From contig CAUWAG010000020.1 of the NCBI GenBank assembly GCA_963556695.1, positions 5,704,001 to 5,768,000 on the forward strand: a stretch of 64,000 nucleotides of DNA, in the 5' to 3' direction. This document shows, one piece after another, positions 46,894 through 57,557 of this stretch; the first letter of the stretch is position 1, and the number at the start of each line of letters is the position of its first letter. Both the position numbers and the translations under genes were made by a program. Below the pieces are notes generated by a model. It was not told the DNA's origin. It did not search any database and saw nothing but the letters and a program-made list of their open reading frames with translations. This DNA is from Anthostomella pinea. Its lineage: Eukaryota; Ascomycota; Sordariomycetes; Xylariales; Xylariaceae.

Positions 46894-48467
46894 TAAGCGG
46901 CCAAGAGCAGTAAGGAACCAACTACCGCGCTTACTACCACGCTATACGTTGAGGAAAGTCCGCTGACCACACTCCTAGATGGCTTGCTTCCTGCTAAGTG
47001 GGCACGCATGATCCAGTCAACTTTTGGTCGATTAGGCTATTCCTCGGTGGTATAAGGATGGCGTACGGATCTTGTTTTTCTGGTTACGGTTCTTTCTTTC
47101 ATGACGTGCTGGCGGGCATTGCCGTTTGGCTTTGGCTATGTTACGGTATTACGTAATACCTCCACATATTCATGTACATATATACCCCTAGCTTCCCCGT
47201 TCTCTTCCGACCTTGCCTCTTCTTCCTTAGATATTGTTGAATCTAGATATTTCATACCATCAGCCCTGACCAGCGCAGCTGCAGGCCTGATTGTCACAGC
47301 CTAGGCTTTGGAGTCGATTGCCATTTTTACCCTACTGTCTATTTGTTGTATTTTTTGGTGTCACTGTTTCAGCACTACCTAGGAGCTTTAGGTGGCTTCC
47401 TCTTCCGGCAATAAGGAGCAAGTAAACTCTAGGATTTCATCCTTCGCACGGTCCCTCAATCCGCCCACCGTCGTGTGTTCTCGTGCGCCCCTTCCACCCT
47501 TGTGCTAAAAATGTTAAAGGTGAACATGAAGCTCCACCAAAGGAACCAATCCTCCATGAGGCTCCACTTTCATACTAAATCTATTTTTGGTGAGATGATT
47601 CAGCGCAGTGTGTCCTTAAAATACAGTGGCAAGGTTCACTTCTCTGGCAGCAGCATAAACGAAGGAACTTAAAAGAACAAGCATGTACGATCAGGTTTTC
47701 AGATGCAGTATCCATCAAGATCCGCCCGAGACACCTCTTCGCAACCATCGCACCTCCGTTGATTTTATCAACCATTCACCCCTATCTCAGAATCCGCAAC
47801 GCTCCATTCTCCCAGGCCCGACATGCGCTTCTCCAATGCCGCCGAAATCACGTTGCTGGCCATGACCATCGGCATGGCCGTGGCTAGTGATATAGACATA
47901 AATGACGAATACCGGTATGTATCCTAAATGTCAGGCGGGCGGCATGTCACGGCACTAGATGACAGCCCCACATGTGAGGGGTCAACCCCTATATATACCA
48001 GATCATGTCGCTTAGTTAGCTTGATGGTTTCTTACCTTCTTCACGTACATCAACAAAGTCATTCTGCAATCACCAGCAGTCTAACTGTGACACGGCACTA
48101 TACCTCCGTCAGAAGACACCCGTGCTAACACGAAAACTAGTAAAAATTGTGGGAAAAATTATATACTGGAAGGGAGATGCAACGAGGAGTGTCCTGTTGC
48201 GAGTGGCTGCGACAAGCTGGAGGGGCGTCGTTTTGTCAAGTGGGCTTGTATCTGCTAAGGCCCTGGAGGGCATTCCGCACTTTGTTGCAACGCACACTCC
48301 TTCACTCGATCGTTACCGTAAAAGACTAGACACCAGACTAAGACACCTCGAATGAACATGCTGAGGAAGCAATCCGTCCCCAGCACTGCCAGTGCCTTCG
48401 CATATACATACATAATGCGCGTGGCATGTTAGATGAAGTGCCACCTTTTCGAATAGTATGAAGCATA
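46894..48467. other. Gene-free region
   Basis: About 1.6 kb. A near-palindrome TACCTAGGAG lies near 47377. Open frames are short and random-looking. Nothing else is seen. Confidence 0.35.
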
Positions 48468-48919
48468 CTAGTCGTGATAATTGGCGTTGGCACCTTTCGC
48501 CGTCAGCCGCAAGTGAGCCGACGGGGCTATGAGCCAAACTCTCGTCGAACCCGCGGTGTTGGCTTGTTGGCCACCCGAGCTTCGGCTTAGGCTTCTCCAC
48601 TTTGCATACGTACCTAAAACAGTCCGCTGCGCGTCCTCAAGTCTACCATGAACGTACCGGAGGTCCCGTGTACTCGTAGAATGCAGAGTATTCCGAAAGA
48701 CCACTACCTCTTTCGTACCGCTGAAGTCATAATAACCCTCGCCCTCAACCTCTGAGGCTTGATACGTCCAGCGATCAAGAGACATAACCATCGCAGATAT
48801 GCTGTAACTGTCTCATGCCATCTTGTTAAGCGCGTAAGATACATACATGACCTCGCGAAGCTCCCGAATCTTCCGGCACAAGGCCGCCATGCCGTGTGCA
48901 CCTCGTGATCTCGACACAA
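48468..48919 (-). pseudogene. Possible gene fragment of unknown function
   Basis: On the minus strand, 48791-48612 reads protein-like (MVMSLDRWTYQASEVEGEGY, VVVFRNTLHSTSTRDLRYVH) and ends at a consensus donor GTACGT. A candidate upstream intron with a GCTTAAC branch and CAG acceptor lies at about 48805-48845, but no consistent upstream exon could be joined. No family is recognised. Confidence 0.25.
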
Positions 48920-49520
48920 AGAGGCAGTTGCTGCTCCATAATGCCTAATGTGGTCAACGATTCAGCGAGAGGCAGTACCCCTCAAACCGTGACCCAGACT
49001 TCGTGTTCCTAACCCAGCATATTAAAATGATATTGATATTGTAAAATCAATTCCGGCTTTGTTACAACCTTAAATAAATAAGTAATGTTTTTTTAATAGC
49101 TTATAGCTAAACTTTATTCTTTGTTCTCTTTTAACCTTAACGTTATTAGTAAAACTTTCGTTTACTTCGTTTGATAAGTTATAAAAGCCTTATATAAAAA
49201 CAAATCTTCGTATAAAAATCTCGCGAACATCTTTTTTACACACTATATATAATCATTTCGTTTTAACTTTATTTAAATATACCATATTAATTAAATAGCT
49301 CTTATTATACGTAGCGACGTTATTTAATAATTACCGGTTTACTAGAAGTAAATAAAAATCTTAACGGCAATATTAATTATAACGTTTTAACATTACGATA
49401 ACTTTAAGAAGTATTTTCGATAAAATCTAGTAATAATCGAAAATTACATAAGCGGTATTATCGTTATACGGCTTATTTTTAACGAAAAGATATAATTATT
49501 CTAACTTAACTTATAAAGCT

Positions 49521-49733
49521 TGTCACGGCGAGCGTACTGAGGAGCTGGGACATGGCCGGCAGCAAGCAGCAATTACTCTATTGACGAGAATATCAAGATT
49601 AGAGAGGAAAGGAAGAGGGAGAACGCTAGGTACAGCTGGAGGTTGTCCCTTTAAGAGGGATTCTCCTGTCAGATCCTTCCCTTATTGGTAGGTATCGGCT
49701 TGTCATGTGGGAAGGTCCGTGCAGGCCGTCACA
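49521..49733. mobile_element. Solo LTR, family 2
   Basis: 213 bp, starts TGTCACGGC and ends GCCGTCACA, with TG...CA termini and near-perfect inverted ends. An exact 5-bp target duplication AAGCT flanks it (49516-49520 and 49734-49738). It is inserted in the AT-rich island and itself is not AT-shifted. Confidence 0.7.
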
Positions 49734-49814
49734 AAGCTTACTCGTTTATATATTGACTTGAAATTAAAGCTTTATTTAAATATATTATAAAAAATTAAGT
49801 AAAAATAGCCATGG

Positions 49815-50016
49815 TGTCAGATGTTTGATCCCAAATATGGTGCCCTTAGGTGCAGTACCCACTAGAGGGCTGTCAAAGGAACAGTGGATCCACCCTGGCA
49901 TGGTGCAGTATAGTATTTAGCTGTAGATTAGCCCTGCCGAGCATACTTGAAATGACAACAACATTTGCAGCGACCGCTCACACCCCCAAGGCTTGTGACC
50001 CTTCTAGAATCTCACA
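49815..50016. mobile_element. Solo LTR, family 3
   Basis: 202 bp, starts TGTCAG and ends TCTCACA, with an exact 5-bp duplication CATGG (49810-49814 and 50017-50021). Different sequence from family 2. No internal retrotransposon domain nearby. Confidence 0.65.
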
Positions 50017-50130
50017 CATGGTAATATAAAAGATTTCGTTAGCGTAAATCATATGCATATATAACGGTTAATATTTATTTTTTACGTCGCGGAAAATAAC
50101 TTGAATGAAAAAACCTAATTAATAGCAAAA

Positions 50131-50940
50131 TGTGACGAGCCGTCTAACCTATAAGGCTAAAGGGTCCTATTGTCACGAGTCCGTAAATGTATTACAAGGA
50201 TACAGGGGCCCTTATTAACTATTGACGTATAACGAACTCTGGTTGAAGGAAAAGAAAGATCTGGAGATGCACCCGAATTGGTGGGCAACTAGATGTGGGC
50301 AGTCGTCCCCCACCAGACCCACCAGGGCATGGATCAAGCTATCGTCCGATCAGTCACGTGCTCAGTCACGTGACCCGGGGACCATGGGGACCATTGCTAG
50401 ACCTGATGGATGGTGGAACCATCACATCTGTAGGGTATATATTCTGAGGTAAGTCAACACAAAGGACGATAGAGGCTTCTGTCAACTAGAAGACGCTCAG
50501 ATGCTGGGGCTTGGTCTGATCCGGGGGATCACTGAATAGTCGAGTCGTCAGGAGATTTCTCCCACCTTAAGGTTGGCTAAGATGCTTAGATTGATCACTG
50601 AGGTAGAGACTGTCTATCTGTCTAGATAAGAAATGTCTATCCTTATATATCCAATCTCTCCCTCACTGATGAGGTGGATATATTGGATATGTATGATCCA
50701 GCTTATCCGGATATGTTGGATATGTATGATCCAACATATCCGTCACGTGGTACGTAGGTCACGTGATCATTGCTCTTGGTCCGTGGTCCGTGTGTCTTCC
50801 TGGTTCTCTTCCGTCCCTGTCTCTTCCGTCCCTGTCTCTTCCGTCCCTGTCTCTTCCGTCCCTGTCTCTTCCGTCCCTGTCTCTTCCGTTGGGCCTGCCA
50901 TCGGGCCTCTTCCCCTGTATGTCTTTGTTGGTTTGTAACA
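50131..50940. mobile_element. Probable solo LTR, family 4, with internal tandem repeats
   Basis: 810 bp, starts TGTGACGAGCC and ends TTTGTAACA. The flanking 5-mers are CAAAA (50126-50130) and TAAAA (50941-50945), one C/T mismatch, as expected if the flank suffered RIP after insertion. Contains two paired CACGTG sites and a 15-bp tandem repeat. Assignment as an LTR rests on the termini and composition step only. Confidence 0.45.
50805..50889. repeat. 15-bp tandem repeat
   Basis: Five identical copies of TCTCTTCCGTCCCTG followed by a partial sixth (TCTCTTCCGT). It lies near the right end of the probable LTR 50131-50940. A nearby imperfect direct repeat of GGATATRTTGGATATGTATG occurs at about 50677-50727. 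Confidence 0.9.
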
Positions 50941-51080
50941 TAAAAGCGCGAAGGCTTAAAAAGCGCGACTTATTAAAATCCGTAACGGAAAGATAGATTA
51001 GATTAAACGATAGTCCGTATTCTACAAGGTTATATTAATTAGAAATTAGTAAAATGATAATAGTATTAACGTATGTTTAA

Positions 51081-51961
51081 TGTCCCCGGCGGGACGATCA
51101 ACCGTGACCCAGATGTGCACATGCTCCCTCGAGCAACATAGAATCTGGTCTACCAGAAATGTACGAAGGGTACAACCCCCGAAACAAGCCAGAGAGCTCC
51201 CTCGTGAGGCCGAGGAGTGCGCTGCTGGAATCCGCCTGCACTACGCACCGCGCCCTCTCCCACCCACCATGACGGTTTCCGTGCCCATGTCATCTGCTGG
51301 AGCCGGCAGTATGGGATATACCTGTATATCCAAATCTGCATTGGCCTCCAGGTCCTGTACATGCTCCAGAGGACGGCGGAGTAGTCTCGGCACTCAAGAT
51401 CGCCGAGAAGGACAACGCTGGCAAGCTCTCGACCCTTACTTCAGCTGGAGTGTCCATACCATGGAAGCCCACTTCCCGAGCGCGAGACATAAGACCTTGC
51501 CCATGTGCTAAGAGCGTCCGACTGCGTGGACGGGCGCACCAGGCTCTACGGCGGCACGGAATGAGGAGCAAAGCAACACGACGGACCGCATAATAGTGTC
51601 TACTTGTTCAAGTCGACGTAGATCACAACTCCGACCTGATTATCGTCCGCTTTGCGCCTGCCCTGACTGCATCACCTTCCCAGTGGCACCAACATCCCAT
51701 CTCTATTTCCACAACGACGACATGGAACGCTTCATATAATGCCGGTAAACGTATGAACATGGGGGAATATGAGAATCGGGAGGAGGAAGGCGGGGGTATC
51801 GAGTGATTAATATTAGCGGCCGACGCAGCCTATGTTCGCGCGTCTGTGCTATATGCTATGCTACGCTATATGCTCATGCATCAAGTTTCATCTATCATTC
51901 GCCCGATAACGCCAACGCTCACACATACAGAATGGTCTCATGAGTGGTCCTTTCCCCTTAT
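51081..51961. other. Gene-free region
   Basis: About 880 bp between the AT-rich island and the membrane-protein gene. A frame at 51080-51511 has uneven composition and no domain. It may be decayed transposon or gene sequence. Confidence 0.35.
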
Positions 51962-53239
51962 TCACGCAGGTCCCGCAGTTTGCGCGGGCTCGGCCGGCGT
52001 GACCTTCTCGTCACTCGAGCTCGCCTGCCCCGGCGCCGAGCGCTGCTCCATCTGTCTGGTCGCAGGAGATACCGGAGCGGGTACTGGCGCCGGGGCGTAG
52101 AACCCGGCGAGGTTCTGGTAGCTCTGCGCCGTCTCCTTGCCCTTGGGGTCTTGCGGCTGGGGGGCCGGCGCTCCAGGTGCAGGCGCAGAGCCGGGAGCCA
52201 TGTGCGCTTGTTGTGGAGGCGGCATGGGCGCGTACTGGTAGTACTGCATGGGGACCATCCCGGGTGGCGGCGCTGCAGCGTAGTACATGCCCGGGGCGGG
52301 AGCAGCGGCAGTCGGGTACGGCATGGCGACGCCGGCGTGCTTCAGCAGATTACGCTTGTGGGTGTCGATGCAGGCAAGCACGAAGAGCACGAAGTGGATG
52401 ATGGTTGCGAGGGCGAACATGGCGATCAGGGCGCGCAGCGTCGGGAGGTAGATCCACTTGTAGTAGTCCGCGGGCTGGTACTCATCGCAATAGCTGCTGT
52501 AGGAGGAGCGGTGGTAGCTACTACCGTAGTAGCCACCACCGTCCTCGTCATCTGAGGGATTCTCGCAGTCTTGGATAGTGGAGTTCTCCGAGTAGTAGAT
52601 GCTGACGGTCAGGAGGACGGCGAATACGCAGGCGATCCAGAAGCAGAGGTGCAGCCCGACGTGGGCTCCCGGGTGGATGCCCCGTTGCGCATGCTTGCGC
52701 AGGCGGACGCAGTACGTGATCAGTTCGGCCGTGTTCCAGATGATGGCGGCGGCGGCGATGGGAAAGGCGTAGTATGATATGGCATTCGCGTCTCCGTTCT
52801 CGGAGAGGAAAGTGCTGGCCAGGGCGATGATGATGATAGCGACGACGGAGGATAGGACGGTGAGGCCTAGCTTGGTGGCGATGTAAGGCTGGCTCATGCG
52901 TGGAAGAGGTCGCATCGGTTGCGCATAGGGGTATGGTTGCTGCTGCTGCTGAGGGGGGTATGGGTAGGGAGCGTAAGGCATTTGATGCTGTTGCTGGTGT
53001 TGGTGGTGCGGCGGTGGTAGAGGTTGTTGTTGGTCCACGGCTCTGGCTGGGCGCTTTGGAAGCGGTGGCGCCGCCTCTCCATCATCCATGTCAGCCTGTT
53101 GTGGTTGACTTGAACTCGTTGCCGGTGTCGGGGCTGTGGCATTATCGCGAGTTGAGTGTATTGGATGGTTGCTAGACTCGACGGGTGAGATGGTGGGCTC
53201 ATCGTCCCTCGCTTCATGTTCAGTCTGATCTTGGGCCAT
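51962..53239 (-). CDS. Four-helix membrane protein with disordered Pro/Gln-rich ends
   Basis: Single exon, 425 residues. Residues 1-115 are acidic then Pro/Gln/His/Tyr-rich (MPYAPYPYPPQQQQQPYPYA), likely disordered and cytosolic. Four hydrophobic helices follow: LGLTVLSSVVAIIIIALAST, AISYYAFPIAAAAIIWNTAE, LHLCFWIACVFAVLLTVSIY and LRALIAMFALATIIHFVLFV. Between helices 3 and 4 is an extracytosolic loop with Cys pairs and a Tyr/Ser cluster. The layout resembles MARVEL-type fungal membrane proteins. The tail is again Pro/Ala-rich. Function unknown; the topology is inferred by eye. Confidence 0.75.
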   Translation of the reverse strand: MAQDQTEHEARDDEPTISPVESSNHPIHSTRDNATAPTPATSSSQPQQADMDDGEAAPPLPKRPARAVDQQQPLPPPHHQHQQQHQMPYAPYPYPPQQQQQPYPYAQPMRPLPRMSQPYIATKLGLTVLSSVVAIIIIALASTFLSENGDANAISYYAFPIAAAAIIWNTAELITYCVRLRKHAQRGIHPGAHVGLHLCFWIACVFAVLLTVSIYYSENSTIQDCENPSDDEDGGGYYGSSYHRSSYSSYCDEYQPADYYKWIYLPTLRALIAMFALATIIHFVLFVLACIDTHKRNLLKHAGVAMPYPTAAAPAPGMYYAAAPPPGMVPMQYYQYAPMPPPQQAHMAPGSAPAPGAPAPQPQDPKGKETAQSYQNLAGFYAPAPVPAPVSPATRQMEQRSAPGQASSSDEKVTPAEPAQTAGPA

Positions 53240-53820
53240 AGCAAAGCGTTGGCTCTCTTTCCCTTCACGTGCAGCCCTTCAACTTTTCCGAGTCCTCACA
53301 GATAGATTATTGATTTCTCAAAACAAAACAAAAACACCAGCACACGTGAGACAAGCTGTAAGAACAGAAACAAAGAACGAACATAAGCAGCTGGAATGCT
53401 GAAAGCGAGTGACGATGTATGAATTAGAACTTAGAAAGACACAACAAGGATGAATAAGTACGGGAAACGATCGACGCGAAAAGGGTGGGAAAGGGCTGAA
53501 ATAAGAGCGACTAGCTTTGGGGGGCACAGTTCCCCTGGCACGCCCCATGGCATTGGGCAATCAAAAGGAAGCCTAAATTAGACCAATGCCAAGCTTTTCG
53601 CTTACCTTACCTACCTTAGGTACCTAGTGTCGCCCAATTGAGTCCCCCCTATCTTGCCTATAATGCCAGCGGGCCCGAGCCAAGGCGCCTCTCCCGCCGC
53701 CGCCAGTGTCCAGTACAAACGGCGGCATTTCATTATGGTATGAGATATCGAACTTGCCTACCTCTGCGCCTGAACCAATTCGCCATCTGCTTGGCGTGCC
53801 AAGCTCCTCCAACGCTGAAG
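53240..53820. other. Upstream region of the membrane-protein gene
   Basis: About 580 bp, with a CTTACCTTACCTACCTTAGG-type tract at 53601-53620. No gene is seen. Confidence 0.4.
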
Positions 53821-53833
53821 AGCGTGAGTGATA

Positions 53834-54155
53834 TGTTTGTTTGTTTTGTTTGTTTTGTATTTAACGTGGGGGGTAGCTCCTCAGTAGTGCAAACCACGCC
53901 TCCCAGAGCCATTGCATCGCAAGGTTGTAGAGGTGTCAAATTAGATACATTCAGATCCGCGCACGAGCCTATCCTCGCTGTAGCGGTACCAATCTGGAGT
54001 GTTCAGATGGTTTTAGTCAATACCCAAACACGATTCCGTCAGAAAAACCTCCTATCTAGTGACAAAGCGACCCAGTGAACCTCAGTTCTCTGGTGTACAT
54101 ATCGTTCCAGTAGCCGTTCGATATATGTCGCATTGGTGGGTGGAGTAGGTGTTTA
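53834..54155 (-). mobile_element. SINE-family copy, 5'-truncated
   Basis: 322 bp matching the 3' part of the SINE at 23259-23819 with few differences, flanked by an exact 13-bp target duplication AGCGTGAGTGATA (53821-53833 and 54156-54168). The tRNA-like head is absent, so this copy was 5'-truncated on insertion. The tail on the plus strand is a TTTG/TTTTG repeat (about 53834-53858), as in the LINE at 11181. Confidence 0.8.
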
Positions 54156-54625
54156 AGCGTGAGTGATAGGGAGGGTTCTGCTCTGGTAGGAATCGCAATG
54201 CCACGGATTCCCGTGGAAGCTTCACTGGGCGCATCATATATTGCGCGAGCCGTCTATCTTGGTAAACCGTGTGTGATTCTAATTCAGCAAGAAAGCATCC
54301 AGTTGCAACCGCCTTGGGGTCGACGTGGCGCCAGCGCGCATATTCGTATGTAGGTCGGATTGGCTGCTGACCATGCAGCATATACACCTACCAGGCGCAG
54401 CATCGGATGGATCTACACTGCATCTCTAGCACCGAGGGCGCGCAGCCACGTCATGTGATGGATTGCTTACTGCCTTGCGGTTCTCCTCACGCTCAGCCTC
54501 ACCCAGTAATGAGAGCCTTTCTTCCGAAAACATGGCAACCTTAGCAACTTATTTCAATTCATCACGTCCTCTCCCAGACGCTGGCAACTAGCGGTCACTG
54601 ATATACAAAGTCTCCAGGTCTCCTG
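54156..54625. other. Upstream region of the STAND-N/ankyrin pseudogene
   Basis: About 470 bp between the SINE copy and the pseudogene start. No gene is seen. Confidence 0.35.
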
Positions 54626-56798
54626 ATGGCGGAAATCCTCGGCGCGGTCGCCAGCGGCATCGCCATTGCCCAAATCACCGGCACAGCTGGCGGCGCAGTC
54701 CTGAAACTCAAGAAGCTGTGGTCCGAGGTCAAGAATGTCCCCGAAACCATCACTGACCTTATGGAGCAGATCGACTGCCTTGATCCGGCACTCTGGGAAG
54801 CTGAGCAGCAGTTCAGCCAGACCCAGTTGCCTCCTCAGCTGTGGAATGACGTCGCGGCGGTGCGCAGTGCAGAATGCTGTCGCAAGGCTCTAGCCAAGCT
54901 GTCCGAAGTCGTGCTTAACTTGTCGCTGAAGATCAAGGCCCAAGGACGAGTCAAGAGAGGGTTCTCTCGTGCAAAGGTCGCGCTCAAGGAGGATGAGCTG
55001 GACTCACTTCAGCGCCGTTTGGGGATCGCTGCCAGAATGCTTCAGTCAGCTCAAATGGGCTACATTATGTGAGTACGTTGTCAACTCTACGAGCTAATCT
55101 GACAAGTCTTAGAACGCTTGTCAAATTGCAGCCCAATATCATAGCTCTCAAAGTTGCCTCTCAACTGGAGAGTAGCCATCGCCCACTGACTCTTGACAAA
55201 GTCGGGCAAGACGAAGAAGAGAGAAACGGCAATCAGCACAAACGCACTAGGGACAGAGCAGATACCGAGAACCAAGCCGTCACGCTTCGTCGTGCGAACG
55301 GAAATCCGATGAAAAGATGGAAGAGGCCTCCTATTCTGGGCCGGTGGAGAGTTGAGGCCACCTCAGACGGGTATCAAGCAGAGGCTCATCCTCCGTGGTA
55401 GCTTTCCGGTACTCTGCGTGCCTGGTCAATCAGCGTCGACAAGTCGTATGCTGGTTGGAAACTCCACTTGCGCGGCTATTATGTTAGGCCAAGCGGTTCA
55501 CCTGTTTTCCAGGCAGCAAAGTATGGACGGGTGGACGAACTTCAAGCAATGTTTGCCGGAGGTAAAGCATCACCATTCGACCGGGACGAAGATGGGTGGG
55601 GTGTGTGTTGCATGTGAGTCGCCAGCAAGCGGTTTATGTTGTTGCTGTTCCTGCTGGATTGTCCTTGGCTGACCCAAAATTGCTTTCTAGTATGCCACTA
55701 GAGGGGTTGCGGTCGAGACTTTCAACTATCTCCTCCAGCTAGGTCTTGACGTTGATGGCCTGGATCGGTTTGGTAGGTTAGTACTTTCACAACTAATCAC
55801 ACACGGCTCAACACGCTAATAGGTATGTACGTATAACTTAGAGCAGCAATAAACCACCTACACCTCCTACCCTATCAACAAATCAAATCAGATCAAGGCC
55901 GTGGCAAGAGAATTGCAGCAATACTATCATCGGCGTCCGCGCTCTTCCTGTCAAGGGAGTATGAAGAACCAGGGGCTGCCTGTTGCTGCCCCCTAATAGA
56001 AGACTGGAAATTATTCCAATTGGTGTAGCCTTACGCATGCCCAGCTCAGGCAGAAACGCCTCTTCGAACTCGAATCAAAAGGCTGTGTTATCTGGCACGT
56101 TTTGTCTCCCTTTCAATCACTCAGCGCTGGGTGTTCGCCCTCAGTCCCGACTGGGAACGTGATCCCTACGCAGTTTGCAATTTCTTCGACGAACAGGTTC
56201 CACCCCTGATACACATGGTTGTCGATGCTGTCGTCGTGGAGTGCACAGACGCCAGCTACGGGCGTCGAGGACTGGGTGAAGATGCTACTGACGGTTGGTT
56301 TAGCTTCGCAATACAGGTCATCCAGAGCACACAAGATCTTCATATTCTCGGCCGTCAGAATGGCTATAACCCGTGCAAGCTCACAGCGCTAGTGCTGTTG
56401 CTTGTGCGGGCTTCAACAGAAAACGAAGAGACCCAAGCACACGGTCACATGGAGGACATGTTGCGTACTTGGCTTCGACTTTTGAATGATGCTGGTGTCG
56501 ACCTTGCTCTGTACGGCCACCGGGAGAAGCAGCTGCTCCGGACAAACTCGGACATCCTCCGGAACTTTAGGAGTGGGCATTGCAGTGTCAGGAATCCCAG
56601 CAGCTGGCTGCCAGGAAAGTCCTTGATAGCTACCGAGCGCTCATTGGTCTCAAGGTCGGACCCAAAGTTGAGGACTGGGGTGTATGGTGGAGTGAGCCTA
56701 CGGATGAGTTTGCGGGCGACTTCTAGGCCCTCATCGAGAATCCGCCGCTGTATGTCCCAGGGGATTGGGTTGAAGATTCCGATGATGATGAGATGTAA
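54626..56798 (+). pseudogene. Broken fungal N-terminal (STAND/NLR-type) plus ankyrin protein
   Basis: The start at 54626 opens the helical N-terminal domain found on fungal STAND/NLR-like proteins (MAEILGAVASGIAIAQ, LKKLWSEVKNVPETITDLME). Intron 1 runs from 55070 to about 55112. The frame continues to a TAG at 55399-55401 and then, in the same frame, through SYAGWKLHLRGYYV and PVFQAAKYGRVDELQAMFAG to SPFDRDEDGW, an ankyrin-type segment. Near 55600 a frame change is needed before YATRGVAVETFNYLLQLGLD. Later sequence (56120-56550) contains WLRLLNDAGVDLALYGHREK; a frame change near 56568 leads to VEDWGVWWSEPTDEFAGDF, a second TAG (56724-56726), then ENPPLYVPGDWVEDSD and the natural TAA at 56796. 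Relatives act in non-self recognition or are of unknown role. Confidence 0.7.
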
Positions 56799-57557
56799 AA
56801 TTATCCTTCGTATAAAGGTTCAAGGAGATAGCGGGCGTATTTATGTATCTTCCTTTTCGATGCTGTATCCTATTGGGAAGAGCAGATATTTCTATTCATT
56901 ATCTGCTAATAAGATTTCATCATGTATACAATTCAGGGGCTAAAAAACACACACCGCTACCAAGCGCATTTGAACATACGGTATGGTCAAGCAGTCGGAG
57001 GGGTACTTATCCATTTTTCCGGGCTGTCAACAAGCGTGGTCGTTATTGGGCAATACTCCAACGAACCATGCTCATTCAAACAAACTCTCATAGTGCGATA
57101 GTCATGAGTACTCCGCGTGCTGAGATACTACCTGCAACATCTAGCCGGCACCAAATTCCGACTGAGAAGCCCGGGCCAGCCCACCGGACCGCGTCGACTT
57201 CTGCCGGCAGCGCAGGTATTACATGGCGGAACTACCGCATGTGGTAGGGCAGGCGGCTACGTTAATAACTTCCTACCTCCATGGATAATAGCCCGGATGA
57301 AAGTATTCTAAGCTGATTCGCTACAGATCTGCCGAGAAGACTATATACCACCCTCCTACTCCGTGTTTTAGTCTAGCATTAGACCTTAATGCCGTGCTTG
57401 CCACCAGGAAAGGCGAGTCGACGAAGGGGGCGATGAGAGGCCCACCCCTATAATATTTAGATGGCACCAGATTACTCCTCCCTGCCTGGCCTACCTCCAA
57501 CCGCCTCCATCTCACTACTGCCAGACCCATCGTGACCAAGTTCCAACTACCGTGAAG
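56799..57557. other. Upstream region of the DUF1996 gene
   Basis: About 760 bp between the pseudogene stop and the DUF1996 start. No gene is seen; frames here are random-looking. Confidence 0.4.

Larger units (their letters stand above)
49010..51080. repeat. AT-rich island, probable RIP-degraded repeat, hosting three solo LTRs
   Basis: Sequence outside the inserted LTRs (49010-49515, 49739-49809, 50022-50125, 50941-51080) is very AT-rich with dense TA steps and no coding potential, in sharp contrast to the flanking DNA. This is the look of repeat-induced point mutation acting on an old transposon. The three elements inside have normal base composition. The original element cannot be identified. 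Confidence 0.6.
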
